This document shows, in pieces, positions 48,863 through 56,860 of a stretch of 64,000 nt of DNA; positions within the stretch are counted from its first letter, which is position 1, and every line of letters starts with the position of its first letter. Source of the stretch: Streptomyces ortus (lineage in GTDB: Bacteria; Actinomycetota; Actinomycetes; Streptomycetales; Streptomycetaceae); the NCBI RefSeq assembly GCF_026341275.1, contig NZ_JAIFZO010000002.1:7718118-7782117 (forward strand), written 5' to 3'. The notes beneath the pieces were generated by a model. It searched no databases, was not told where the DNA came from, and saw only the letters and a program-made list of their open reading frames with translations. Both the position numbers and the translations under genes were made by a program.

Positions 48863-49027
48863 ATGGCTGCCAGAGGTACGCGTCCCGTGGTGACGTTGAA
48901 GTCCACGGCCGGGACCGGTGCGACCTATGTGACGCGGAAGAGCCGTCTGAACGATCCCGACCGGCTGGTCCTGCGCAAGTACGACCGGGTGGCGGGGGAG
49001 CACGTCCTCTTCCGTGAGGAGCGATGA
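48863..49027 (+). CDS. rpmG: Ribosomal protein bL33, zinc-independent type
   Basis: A 54-residue ribosomal protein found by direct reading: ATG 48863 behind AAAGGAGG, TGA at 49025-49027. It has the L33 pattern TRPVVTLKSTAGTGATYVTR, KSRLNDPDRLVLRKYDRV and a final HVLFREER. The zinc-binding CxxC pairs are missing, so this is the cysteine-free paralogue that replaces the zinc form when zinc is scarce. It is first in a cluster with L31 type B and L36 type 2, both also cysteine-free, on the same strand with gaps of 46 and 85 bases. Confidence 0.93.
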   Translation: MAARGTRPVVTLKSTAGTGATYVTRKSRLNDPDRLVLRKYDRVAGEHVLFREER

Positions 49028-49073
49028 ACCAGGCCGTTGCCCTGCCGGGCACGGCTGTGAGGAAGGAAACCCC

Positions 49074-49334
49074 ATGAAGCTCGGTATTCATCCCGTGTCC
49101 CGCCCGGTCGTCTTCCGCGACCGCGCCTCGGACGCCACGTTCCTCACCCGTTCGACCGCCCCCTCGGCGGCGACGATCGAGTGGGAGGACGGCACCGTCT
49201 ACCCGCTGATCGACGTGGAGGTCTCGTCGGCCAGCCACCCCTTCTACACGGGGAACGCGCGGGTCGTCGACAGCGCGGGCCGGGTGGAGCGGTTCGAACG
49301 GCGATACGGCCGTACGGCGTCGGCGACCCGCTGA
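49074..49334 (+). CDS. rpmE2: Ribosomal protein bL31 type B
   Basis: An 86-residue L31 of type B. The start MKLGIHPVSRPVVFRDRASD, then TFLTRSTAPS, VYPLIDVEVSSASHPFYTG and a final RVERFERRYGR are the family pattern. The zinc-binding CxxC motif of type A is absent. Type B replaces type A in zinc-poor cells. AGGAAGGAAA precedes ATG 49074. It is the second gene of the cluster L33-L31B-L36. Confidence 0.95.
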   Translation: MKLGIHPVSRPVVFRDRASDATFLTRSTAPSAATIEWEDGTVYPLIDVEVSSASHPFYTGNARVVDSAGRVERFERRYGRTASATR

Positions 49335-49419
49335 GCCGATGAGACGGTGAGCCGACGAGACGCTGAGTCGATGAGTCGATGACGGCCGGTCGGAGTGCCG
49401 GCGGGAGGAGGAGGCGGTC

Positions 49420-49542
49420 GTGAAGGTACGCAAGTCCTTGCGTTCGCTGAAGTCCAGGCCCGGAGCGCAGGTGGTGCGCCGGCGGGGCGTGGTCTTCGTG
49501 ATCAACAAGAAGGATCCGCGTTTCAAGGCCCGTCAGGGCTGA
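49420..49542 (+). CDS. rpmJ2: Ribosomal protein bL36 type 2, zinc-independent
   Basis: A 40-residue ribosomal protein: GTG 49420 behind GGGAGGAGGAGG, TGA at 49540-49542. It has the L36 pattern MKVRKSLRSLKSRPG, then QVVRRRGVVFVINKKDPRFK with RQG at the end. The Cys/His zinc ligands of normal L36 are absent, as in the alternative type-2 copy. It is the third gene of the zinc-independent cluster. Between L31B and this gene the sequence has short GA-rich repeats (GAGACG, GAGTCGATGA). Confidence 0.92.
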   Translation: MKVRKSLRSLKSRPGAQVVRRRGVVFVINKKDPRFKARQG

Positions 49543-49746
49543 CGCGGCACGGCACGCTGTTGGGTCCGGTCCCCGGAGAGGGGGCCGGGCCCTTCTGCAT
49601 GTCATGGTCGTCACGGTCCAGGTCGACCTCGTCGCCCCGGGCGCACGCGGCCGAATTGACGGATTGGCAGCCGTCCTCGCTGGGCAGGGAGCCAGGGAAT
49701 GTCATGTCATGTGCACGACTACCTTCCCCCCACAAGGAGGTCGACC

Positions 49747-50313
49747 ATGCACGTCCGTAAGCTGACCAGTGGACTCGCCGCCGTCCTGGCGGTGACCTTT
49801 TCCCTGCTGGGTGGCCAGGCCGTGGCCGCCCCGGCCCCGGTCGCGGACCACATCGCCGCCGCCCGGGTCGTGACCTACGACGCGAGCGGCTCCGCGGAGT
49901 TCAGGACCGCGGTGGACCGAGGCGCCGCGATCTGGAACGAAAGCGTCGACGCCGTCGAACTGCGGCCCGTCGCGTCCGGACAGCGCGCCAACATCCGGGT
50001 CCTGGCGGACAACGGCTGGCCCCGTGCCCAGACCACCTCGCTCGGCAACGGAACCGTCTACATCGGACGGCAGGCGGTCGATCAGGGCTACAACACGATC
50101 CGTATCTCGGCCCATGAACTGGGGCACATCCTCGGTCTGCCCGACCGCAAGCCGGGCCCGTGTTCGAGCCTGATGTCCGGTTCCAGCGCGGGCACCGCGT
50201 GCACGAACCCCTACCCGAACGCGGCGGAGAAGGCCGAGGTCGAGGGCAACTTCGGCGGTGAGCTCACGCGGACGGCCGGAGCGGTACCGCTCGGCGTCAT
50301 GATCGTGGGCTGA
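49747..50313 (+). CDS. Snapalysin family zinc metalloprotease
   Basis: A 188-residue secreted protease. A Sec signal with AAPAPVADH cleavage zone (about residues 1-33) precedes the mature enzyme. The zinc-binding motif is HELGHILGLPD (about residue 122), the HExxHxxGxxD signature of snapalysin (family M7), in which the aspartate replaces the usual third histidine. CSSLMSG follows, giving the Met-turn, and two cysteines likely form a disulfide. Snapalysin cleaves on the amino side of Tyr or Phe in milk proteins. AAGGAGG lies a few bases before ATG 49747. The LysR activator usually divergent from snpA is absent. Confidence 0.9.
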   Translation: MHVRKLTSGLAAVLAVTFSLLGGQAVAAPAPVADHIAAARVVTYDASGSAEFRTAVDRGAAIWNESVDAVELRPVASGQRANIRVLADNGWPRAQTTSLGNGTVYIGRQAVDQGYNTIRISAHELGHILGLPDRKPGPCSSLMSGSSAGTACTNPYPNAAEKAEVEGNFGGELTRTAGAVPLGVMIVG

Positions 50314-50347
50314 CCCGACCCGAGTCGGCCCCACCCGACCCGCGCCG

Positions 50348-50378
50348 AGTGCACCCGGCACCCGGCGCCGGGTGCACT
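50348..50378. terminator. Bidirectional 12-bp hairpin
   Basis: AGTGCACCCGGC (50348-50359) pairs perfectly with GCCGGGTGCACT (50367-50378), between the convergent snapalysin and RsbW-like genes. Confidence 0.65.
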
Positions 50379-50456
50379 GCTTTCGGGTGAGGGCAGCCGT
50401 ACGCCCCCGAGCGGAGGTCGCGTTCCGGGGCGTACGGAACCGATCGGTTGCGCCTC

Positions 50457-50945
50457 TTACCGGCCGTCGGCGTCGGTGTCGGCGTCGGTGTCGGTGTCGG
50501 TGTCGGCGAGCAGCCTGATCCGGGCCGTGATCTGTTTGCCGACCGGTTCTCTTCGGACCTCGAAGTCCTCGCAGACGGCCATGACGATCTCCAGGCCGTG
50601 CTGGCCCACCCGTCCCGGGTCCGCCGCCCGGGCCGCCGGCAGTGCCGGGTCACTGTCCCAGACGCCCACATCGAGCAGGCCGCCGACGATCCGTAGAGCG
50701 AGCAGGACCGGCCCCGGCGCGTGCTTCAGGGCGTTGGTGACCAGCTCGCTCACCACGAGCTGGGTCAGGTCCATCGCGCGGGCCGTGACCGGCACGCCGT
50801 GTTCGGCCTGGGCCTGTGACAGGAAGTCGGCCGCGAGATGACGGGCCTCGGCGATACAGAGCGAATCGCCTTCCAGAGCAACAGTGGTTTCCATACGGCC
50901 ACGCTGCGGCGCCATACGGCCTCCGCCCTCGATCAAAGCATTCAT
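50457..50945 (-). CDS. RsbW-like ATP-binding protein with Thr/Asp repeat tail
   Basis: A 162-residue HATPase_c_2 protein, the third free RsbW-like ATPase here. The N-box is LVVSELVTNALKHAPG near residues 63-78, the G1-like segment VWDSDPALPAARA near 95 and the G2 segment GQHGLEIVMAVCEDF. The last 14 residues are a Thr/Asp repeat coded by the tandem 6-bp unit GGTGTC/GGCGTC (50466-50507), which probably varies in length between strains. ATG 50945 has GGGGGAGG upstream, with METTVAL at 50894 as alternative. It probably regulates a sigma factor through its antagonist. It is divergent from the pseudokinase gene. Confidence 0.87.
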   Translation of the reverse strand: MNALIEGGGRMAPQRGRMETTVALEGDSLCIAEARHLAADFLSQAQAEHGVPVTARAMDLTQLVVSELVTNALKHAPGPVLLALRIVGGLLDVGVWDSDPALPAARAADPGRVGQHGLEIVMAVCEDFEVRREPVGKQITARIRLLADTDTDTDADTDADGR

Positions 50946-51365
50946 GCGGTCCGTCCTCCCCCGGTGCTCGCCCGCTCGTACCCCCTCTTCGGGAACCTAT
51001 GCATCCGCTGTCGGCGAAATTCGAGAGCGGCGGTCGAGCGGCCGTGAAGCAACTGTGGGGCAGCCCTGGAGCAGGGGTGGAATACCGGTGGGAGTAAGCC
51101 CGGGAGGTGTGGGTAGTCGGCTCCTGTTGTGGGAAAGCGGGACGTGGAGCCTGGGGAGGTCGCACGTCCCGCTTTCCCGCCTCCTTCGCGATCGCGTTCT
51201 TCGCCGGGTGATTTCCCCGAGGACGCCCCCGGAGCCAACCGGAACAAGGCGCGGCATGAGTACCGGCGTTCATCGATTGCGGATCCTCGCGGATCCTTTG
51301 AACGCGGGACATGGCTCAGTGCGTATTCCTGGTGACTGGGAGCAAGGCTTCAGCGAGGGATGGGC
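50946..51365. other. 420-bp divergent region with a 15-bp perfect inverted repeat
   Basis: No gene is seen. GGGAAAGCGGGACGT (51131-51145) pairs perfectly with ACGTCCCGCTTTCCC (51164-51178) around an 18-base loop; there is no T-run. Near the right end GCGGATCCT is repeated in tandem (about 51279-51297), followed by TTGAAC at about 51298, a possible -35 of the pseudokinase gene. Confidence 0.5.
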
Positions 51366-53015
51366 ATGGGTAACACGGGTGCCGCTGCAAATGAGTTGAT
51401 CGCCGGAAGGTATCGGCTCCAAGAGGTCGTCCACCACGAAGTGGGCTGCGTCTGCTGGTATGGGGAGGACATCGAGTACGCCCGTCCCCGGCTGCTGACG
51501 CAGACGCCGCTGCCGCCCGGTCCGACGGAGCACCGGGACGGGCCGACGGCCGCACGGATCCAACACGCGTCGCAGGTCATGGGGGTGCGGTGTCCGGGCG
51601 CCGTGGCAGGCGTCATCGACGTCGTCGAGGAATCCGGCAGTCTCTGGACGGTCGTCGAATGGATCGACGGCATGCCCCTGGGCGAGTTCCTGGACCAGTA
51701 CGGGCCGCTCGACCACGCGCGGGCCGCCCGTATCGGGCTCGACGTCCTGGGCGTGCTGGAGTCCGCGCACGGTGCGGGCCTCGTGCACGGCGAACTGAGC
51801 CCGGGCCAGGTCTTCGTGCGCGACCACGGCGGTGTGGTCCTCGCCGGGTACGGTCTGGCGGGGGCCGCTCCCTGGGCACGGATCGGCGCGCCCGCCTACG
51901 CGTCGCCGGAGCAGGCCCGGGGCGAGTCGTACGGCTCGCCGGCCGACCTGTGGGCGCTGGGCGCGCTGCTCTACACGATGACCGAGGGGCGCCCGCCCTT
52001 CCGTGACCGCGGCCGGCCGGAGGCGACCCTCAGGGCGATCGTGCGGCTTCCGTTGCGCAGCCCGCGGCACGCCGGTCCGCTCGCCCGGATCACGCAGGGG
52101 CTGCTCCGCAAGGACCCCGCCGAACGGCTGACGGCGCCCGTGGTCCGCGATGCCCTCGTCCGTATCGTGAACGAGGACCCCGCCGCCGAGGCGTCGCTTC
52201 CCCCGTCGCGGCCCTCGGCGCACCGCGTCCTGAGCGTGGCCCGGGGCAGACAGAACCTCGGCCGCGTGGCGCTGATCGGGACGGCGGTCGCCGCTGTCGT
52301 CGCGGTGACGATGACCGCTCTCGCCGCGACCGGCGACGGTTCGCGGGACGACGACGTCTCGGCGTCCGACGCGACGGCCTCGCGCCCCGGCCCCGTACTC
52401 CCGACCGGCGACGGAAACGGGACCGAAGCGAGTACGCCACCGTCCGATCCACCGTCACCCACGGTTTCTCGCACGGCTTCTGCCTCGCCCTCCGCGTCCC
52501 CCACCTCATCCCCGTCCTCCTCTTCCCCTTCCCCGTCCTCGGGGAAGCTTCCGGCGGACTTCCGTGTCTTCACGGCGCCGGAGGGATTCGCGGTCGCTCT
52601 TCCCAAGGGCTGGCATCGTCTTGGTACGAAGCGTGCCGAGGACGGCTCGTACCGGGTGGTCTTCGGTGCCGACGGCGACCCGCGGGAGCTGGCGGTCACG
52701 TACAGCACGCGGGTCGGCTCCGACCCGGTGGCCGTGTGGCGGGACACCGTCGAGCCCTCCTTGAGCAAGGAGTCCGGTTACGACAGGCTGGGCGCGATCC
52801 GGGCGACGACCTACCAGGGCCGCAAGGCCGCGGACATGGAGTGGGTCGACGAGTCCGAGGGCACGCGCGTGCGCACCTTCGGCCGTGGATTCCTCATCGG
52901 CGGCGGCGAGGGTTTCTCGATCCGCTGGGCGACACCGGCCGCCGACTACGAGGACGCGGGCAATCAGCGGGCGCTGAAGGCTTTCCTGGCGACCTTCCGC
53001 GGCCTGCCGGACTGA
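51366..53015 (+). CDS. Membrane pseudokinase with extracytoplasmic domain
   Basis: A 549-residue protein with the layout of Streptomyces Ser/Thr kinases but degenerate catalysis. The kinase fold covers about 8-275 (GRYRLQEVVHHEVGCVCWYG; TVVEWIDGMPLGEFL; PAYASPEQARG; DLWALGALLYTMTEG). The catalytic loop reads HGELSPGQVFV, so the HRD aspartate is glutamate and the Asn is Gln; DFG is replaced by GYG (VLAGYGLAG); the beta-3 lysine is missing. One membrane helix (about 299-320, GRVALIGTAVAAVVAVTMTAL in part) leads to a Ser/Pro linker and an outer domain of about 145 residues (FTAPEGFAVALPKGWHRLG; DMEWVDESEG). It may act as a scaffold or sensor. ATG 51366 has GCGAGGGA five bases before. Confidence 0.85.
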   Translation: MGNTGAAANELIAGRYRLQEVVHHEVGCVCWYGEDIEYARPRLLTQTPLPPGPTEHRDGPTAARIQHASQVMGVRCPGAVAGVIDVVEESGSLWTVVEWIDGMPLGEFLDQYGPLDHARAARIGLDVLGVLESAHGAGLVHGELSPGQVFVRDHGGVVLAGYGLAGAAPWARIGAPAYASPEQARGESYGSPADLWALGALLYTMTEGRPPFRDRGRPEATLRAIVRLPLRSPRHAGPLARITQGLLRKDPAERLTAPVVRDALVRIVNEDPAAEASLPPSRPSAHRVLSVARGRQNLGRVALIGTAVAAVVAVTMTALAATGDGSRDDDVSASDATASRPGPVLPTGDGNGTEASTPPSDPPSPTVSRTASASPSASPTSSPSSSSPSPSSGKLPADFRVFTAPEGFAVALPKGWHRLGTKRAEDGSYRVVFGADGDPRELAVTYSTRVGSDPVAVWRDTVEPSLSKESGYDRLGAIRATTYQGRKAADMEWVDESEGTRVRTFGRGFLIGGGEGFSIRWATPAADYEDAGNQRALKAFLATFRGLPD

Positions 53016-53042
53016 CCGGCCGGCCTGCCGGACTGACCGGCC
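53001..53042 (+). repeat. 21-bp tandem duplication across a stop codon
   Basis: GGCCTGCCGGACTGACCGGC with a final C is repeated exactly at 53001-53021 and 53022-53042. The first copy encodes the last residues (GLPD) and stop of the pseudokinase; the second repeats the stop codon region downstream. Confidence 0.85.
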
Positions 53043-53070
53043 GGCCGGCCCGACCGGTCCTTCGCGAGTC

Positions 53071-54057
53071 CTACGGGTGGCGTCCAGGCCCCTCGGCATG
53101 GGGAGACAGCGGGGTGGGGGAGAGGTCCGTCGGTTCCTCGTCGCTTTCCAGGAGGGTGTTGGCGGAGCCGATGATCCGGGGATCGGCCGTGCCGACGGCC
53201 TCCTCGTCCTTCGCCGTGTAGTCGCAGCGCAGAAGCAGATGACGCATCGCTTCGAGGCGGGCCCGGCGCTTGTCGTTGCTCTTCACCACGGTCCACGGCG
53301 CGTACGGCGTGTCCGTGGCGCGGAACATGTCGACCTTCGCCTCCGTGTACGCGTCCCACAGGTCGAGGGAGGCCAGGTCCGTGGGGGACAGTTTCCACTG
53401 GCGGACAGGGTCGACCTGGCGGATGGCGAACCGGGTGCGCTGCTCACCACGCGACACCGAGAACCAGAACTTGATCAGCACGATGCCGTCGTCGGTGAGC
53501 ATCTTCTCGAAGATGGGCGCCTGCGTGTAGAAGTGCCGGTACTCGGCCGGGGTGCAGAAGCCCATCACGCGTTCGACCCCGGCACGGTTGTACCAGGACC
53601 GGTCGAAGAAGACGATCTCACCGGCCCCCGGCAGATGGGGGACGTAACGCTGGAAGTACCACTGCCCCGCTTCCTTCTCGGTGGGCTTGTCCAGGGCCAC
53701 CACGTGGGCGCCGCGCGGGTTCAGACGTTCGGTGAACCGCTTGATGGTGCCGCCCTTGCCCGCCGCGTCGCGTCCCTCGCACACCACGGCGACCCGCCGG
53801 CCGGTCTCCCGTACCCACTTCTGCAGCTTGAGGAGTTCGATCTGCAGTATCCGCTTCTGCCGCTCGTAGGACCTGCGGCGCAGTTTGCTCTCGTACGGGT
53901 AGTTCTCGCGCCAGGTGTCGAGGGGCTTGCCCTCACCGTCCAGGAGGACCGGCTGCTCGGGTCGCTCCTCGTTCACCAGCAGCCCGGCGAGCAACTCCGT
54001 CTCGACGGACGACTCCTCTCCGCCGTCGGAGGCAGGCGCGTTCAGAGGCTCAGCCAC
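53071..54057 (-). CDS. ppk2: Polyphosphate kinase 2
   Basis: A 328-residue PPK2-family enzyme, which transfers phosphate between polyphosphate and nucleoside diphosphates. Walker A is CEGRDAAGKGGTIKRFTERL (in part VCEGRDAAGKGGTIK, about residue 94); Walker B and lid regions are EIVFFDRSWYNRAGVERVMG and RGEQRTRFAIRQVDPVRQWK; the C-terminal WTVVKSNDKRRARLEAMRHL closes the fold. The long helix before Walker A (YERQKRILQIELLKLQKWV) fits class I single-domain enzymes. The start is GTG 54057 behind AAGGGA; the frame is open further but not coding-like. It is convergent with the pseudokinase. CYTH-CHAD (44027) and PhoD (60037) are related by phosphate metabolism. Confidence 0.94.
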   Translation of the reverse strand: MAEPLNAPASDGGEESSVETELLAGLLVNEERPEQPVLLDGEGKPLDTWRENYPYESKLRRRSYERQKRILQIELLKLQKWVRETGRRVAVVCEGRDAAGKGGTIKRFTERLNPRGAHVVALDKPTEKEAGQWYFQRYVPHLPGAGEIVFFDRSWYNRAGVERVMGFCTPAEYRHFYTQAPIFEKMLTDDGIVLIKFWFSVSRGEQRTRFAIRQVDPVRQWKLSPTDLASLDLWDAYTEAKVDMFRATDTPYAPWTVVKSNDKRRARLEAMRHLLLRCDYTAKDEEAVGTADPRIIGSANTLLESDEEPTDLSPTPLSPHAEGPGRHP

Positions 54058-54411
54058 GTGGGGTCCCTTCGTACCTGGGCGGCCGTGCCCGCCGACGGAC
54101 CGGCGTACGAGCCCCGCCTCCGTCAGAAGGGCATGCGGCCGAGCGCCGGGCGCCGTGCGGAACCCGTCAAGGCCGCCCGTCCCGGATGTCGCTGCTCCCA
54201 GTACCCCGCTGACGCGCTCCATCACGGCGGATCACCGTCACGAGCCGACGACGCCGTGCGCGGCCGGCCGCCGGCCCGCACCGGCGACGGGCCGAACGGA
54301 TCCGGCCATTGCGCGCCCGGTTCCCGGCCCTCGTGCAACTCCCCTCCCACCTGGCGGCTCTTAAGTGGGTACGGAACGAGTCAGGTAAGGAACGCACACG
54401 GGGGAACCACC
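54058..54411. other. 354-bp divergent region between PPK2 and a frameshifted regulator
   Basis: No gene is seen, although several frames are open because of high GC. The right end holds TTAAGTGGGTACGG (54361-54374), which contains GGGTAC, the -10 pattern of SigB-type promoters, 39 bases before the next start. The matching -35 is not convincing. Confidence 0.35.
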
Positions 54412-55421
54412 ATGCTCAAGTTCCATTTCACGGACGCGGATATGGCCCGTATCCGGATGGCAGGCGGCCCGGATCCTCTATGGGAGCTGCTGCTCAGCCT
54501 GCATCTGCTCGGCGGCAACGACGGATCGGTGGTCTTCGGGGCGTGGAAGCAGCGCATCCGCAACCGCCTGCCCGGCAGCACCCGGCTGCTGTTCGATCTC
54601 GCACCGCCCCGTGGATATTCAGCCGACTTCCTCACGCCTGCGCCCGATCGAGGGGGCCTGGAAGCGGGTATCGACGCCGTCCTGTCCACCCCGCGCGGTG
54701 GGCTCAGACGTGACATCGCACGGCTCGCCGCGGCCCGGAACCTCGGGGCGCGGACCCTGTCGCTGGCCGAGGCGGGCTCCGACGCGATGCGCAGCCTCGG
54801 CGCGGCCATGCGCGGCTACTTCGACGTCGCGCTGCGGCCGTACTGGTCCGAGGTGCGGAATTCGATCGAAGCGGATCGCGCGGTCCGGGTCCGGGCGATA
54901 CTGGACGGCGGTACCGAGGGCATGCTGTCCACCCTGCATCCCGCCCTCCGCTGGCAGCCCGGCGTCCTCACCGTGGCCAGCGCCTACGATCGAGACATCC
55001 GTCTCGACGGCCGCGGTCTGCTGCTGCTGCCCTCCTTCTTCTGCTGGCGGGCGCCCATCACGTTACGCGACCCCGGTCTTCCTCCCGTGGTCGTCTACCC
55101 GGTCGCCCACGATCTCGGGTGGTCGCGGGCGGACGGCGGCAGGGGCCATGACGCCCGGGAGGCGCTCGGCGCCCTCCTCGGGAAAACCCGCGCGGAGGTG
55201 CTGGCGGCCGTCGCGGAGCACGGCGGCTCGACCAGCGATCTCTCCCGGCGGCTCATGGTCTCCCCTGCGTCGGTCTCCCAGCACGCCGCGGCGCTGCGTG
55301 ACTCGGGCCTGATCTCACGCAGCGCCGCGGGCAGAGTGTGCATCACAGCGCCACCGCGCTCGGCGGCGCGTTGCTGGACGGCCACCGGCAGATCCCGCAG
55401 GCCCCTTTGCGGAAGGGATAG
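54412..55421 (+). pseudogene. DUF5937/ArsR-like helix-turn-helix regulator, frameshifted near its 3' end
   Basis: ATG 54412 opens a regulator of the DUF5937 plus ArsR-type group: MLKFHFTDADMARIRMAGGP, DPLWELLLSLHLLGG, and FFCWRAPITLRDPG in the sensor part, then a C-terminal winged helix at about residues 265-310 (STSDLSRRLMVSPASVSQHA, AALRDSGLISRSAAGR). After AGR the frame changes: the expected continuation (VHHSATALGGALLDGHRQIP and a stop at 55419-55421) is in the next frame from about 55338. In the original frame the reading runs on antisense through the next gene. One lost base, or a sequencing error, would explain this. The protein may still work with a changed wing. Confidence 0.65.
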
Positions 55422-55458
55422 CGCCGTACGAGGCGGGACCGCCAGCGGCCGTGCGCCG

Positions 55459-56649
55459 TCAGCTCGCCGCGGCTGCCTCTCCGGCCGGCGCACGGTCGCC
55501 GTGCCAGTCCAGGACCATGACCGTGGCGTCGTCGCTCAGATTGCCCTGGCAGGCTTCCGAGACCGTGGCCGTCAGGATCCGGACCGCCTCCCTGGGATGC
55601 AGCTCGCGGGTGTCATGGACGACCGCGGCCAGATCGACGGCGGCGGCACCGCGGTCCTGCATACCGTCGGTGAGCAGTATCAGCCGGTCCCCGGCCCGCA
55701 GGTCCAGTCGCTGCTCGCGGAAGGGGACCGGCCCGGGTACGCCGAACGGCAGGTTGACGGCGAGTTCGACCTCCTTGACCACCCCGTCGCGCAGCAGCAT
55801 CGGCCAGGGATGTCCTGCGTTGACCAGTCGGCAGACGCCGGACGCGAGATCCACGCACAGCAGTTGCCCGGTGGCCAGGCCCCGCTTGTGCTTCAACAGA
55901 GCCTGGTGGGCCTGCTCCGCCTGTCTGACCGCGTTGCACCCGCTTCTGCGGGCCCCGCGCAGCGCCCCGAGCAGCAACGTGGCCAGCAGAGCGGAATCCG
56001 TGTCGTGGCCCATCGCGTCGGTGATCGACAGATGCAGGGTGTCGCGGTCCAGCGTGTAGTCATACGTATCACCTCCGATGTCGTCGGCGGGGACCAGCCC
56101 CGCGGCCAGGGTGAACTGTGCCGCCTCGCAGCTGGACGCCGTGGGCAGCAGCTGATGCTGGATCTCCGAGGCCAGGCTGGCCCGGGTGGTGCGCCGACGC
56201 AGGTGGTACAGGTCGGTGAAGCGCCGGTCCGTGACGATGATGTAGGCCAGCGCGTGTGCCGCCTCCCGGACCTGCCTCAGCACGGTGTCGTCCGCGTGCT
56301 GCAGGGTGACTTCGAGTACGCCGATGCAGTCCCCGCGGTTGGACACGGGTGTGATGATGCGCTGACTGCCCTGAGCGTCCGTCTCCACGTGCTGGCGCTG
56401 GTTCTGCAGCACCATGCCGTGGACGCTGCCGCGCAACTCGACCGGCTCGGACCGCTCCTCGGCGTCGTCCTCGGCGGCCGCGGTCAGCCGCACGAGGTGA
56501 TGGCCAATGAGGTCGACGAACAGGAACGACACCTGCTCCGCGCCGAAGCGCTTCTGCAGGTTGCGAGCCACCACGTCGACCGACTCTCCGGGCGGCGAGG
56601 CCTCCGCAGAGGCCAAAAGCGCGCCCAGTTCCAGATCTCCACCATCCAC
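55459..56649 (-). CDS. GAF-SpoIIE PP2C phosphatase
   Basis: A 396-residue phosphatase. A GAF-like sensor covers about residues 20-155 (FGAEQVSFLFVDLIGHHLVRL in part, IITPVSNRGDCIGVLEVTL). The PP2C domain covers about 170-385 with the metal sites in DDIGGDTYDY, SITDAMGHDTDSALLATLLL, NAGHPWPMLLRDG, LLTDGMQDRG and NLSDDATVMVLDW. It is the third SpoIIE-type enzyme in the window and probably dephosphorylates an STAS antagonist. The start is GTG 56649 with GGGAGG six bases before. No membrane segment is present. It is convergent with the frameshifted regulator and divergent from the kinase-like gene. Confidence 0.92.
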   Translation of the reverse strand: MDGGDLELGALLASAEASPPGESVDVVARNLQKRFGAEQVSFLFVDLIGHHLVRLTAAAEDDAEERSEPVELRGSVHGMVLQNQRQHVETDAQGSQRIITPVSNRGDCIGVLEVTLQHADDTVLRQVREAAHALAYIIVTDRRFTDLYHLRRRTTRASLASEIQHQLLPTASSCEAAQFTLAAGLVPADDIGGDTYDYTLDRDTLHLSITDAMGHDTDSALLATLLLGALRGARRSGCNAVRQAEQAHQALLKHKRGLATGQLLCVDLASGVCRLVNAGHPWPMLLRDGVVKEVELAVNLPFGVPGPVPFREQRLDLRAGDRLILLTDGMQDRGAAAVDLAAVVHDTRELHPREAVRILTATVSEACQGNLSDDATVMVLDWHGDRAPAGEAAAAS

Positions 56650-56860
56650 GACGACCTCCCATCGGATCCGTTCCTTCTGCCCCGACTTTCGTCGAGTTCA
56701 CTTACGGTGACCCTTCACGGGGGTGGTTTCGAACACATATCTGAGCGCTGGGGGCGTGTGCGAGGTGCGTGATCCACGCGGTCACCACCCCGCGCACAAC
56801 CCTCGGCGCGCGCGGACGGTCGTACTCCGGACGAGCGGCCCAGGACCGAGGGAGTCGGCA

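Noticed and set aside
50946..51399. Small open frames across the RsbW-pseudokinase intergenic region
   Set aside because: Several frames of 60-220 codons are open, but none has a ribosome binding site with coding-like composition, and they overlap the large inverted repeat.
54361..54374. SigB-type promoter (GGGTAC) before the frameshifted regulator
   Set aside because: The -10 pattern is good but the -35 (GNNT at 14-16 bases) is absent, so it is not listed as a promoter.
53077..56772. A 1231-codon plus-strand frame covering PPK2 antisense, the regulator and the SpoIIE antisense
   Set aside because: Only 54412-55337 of it is real coding sequence; the rest is antisense to PPK2 and a SpoIIE phosphatase.
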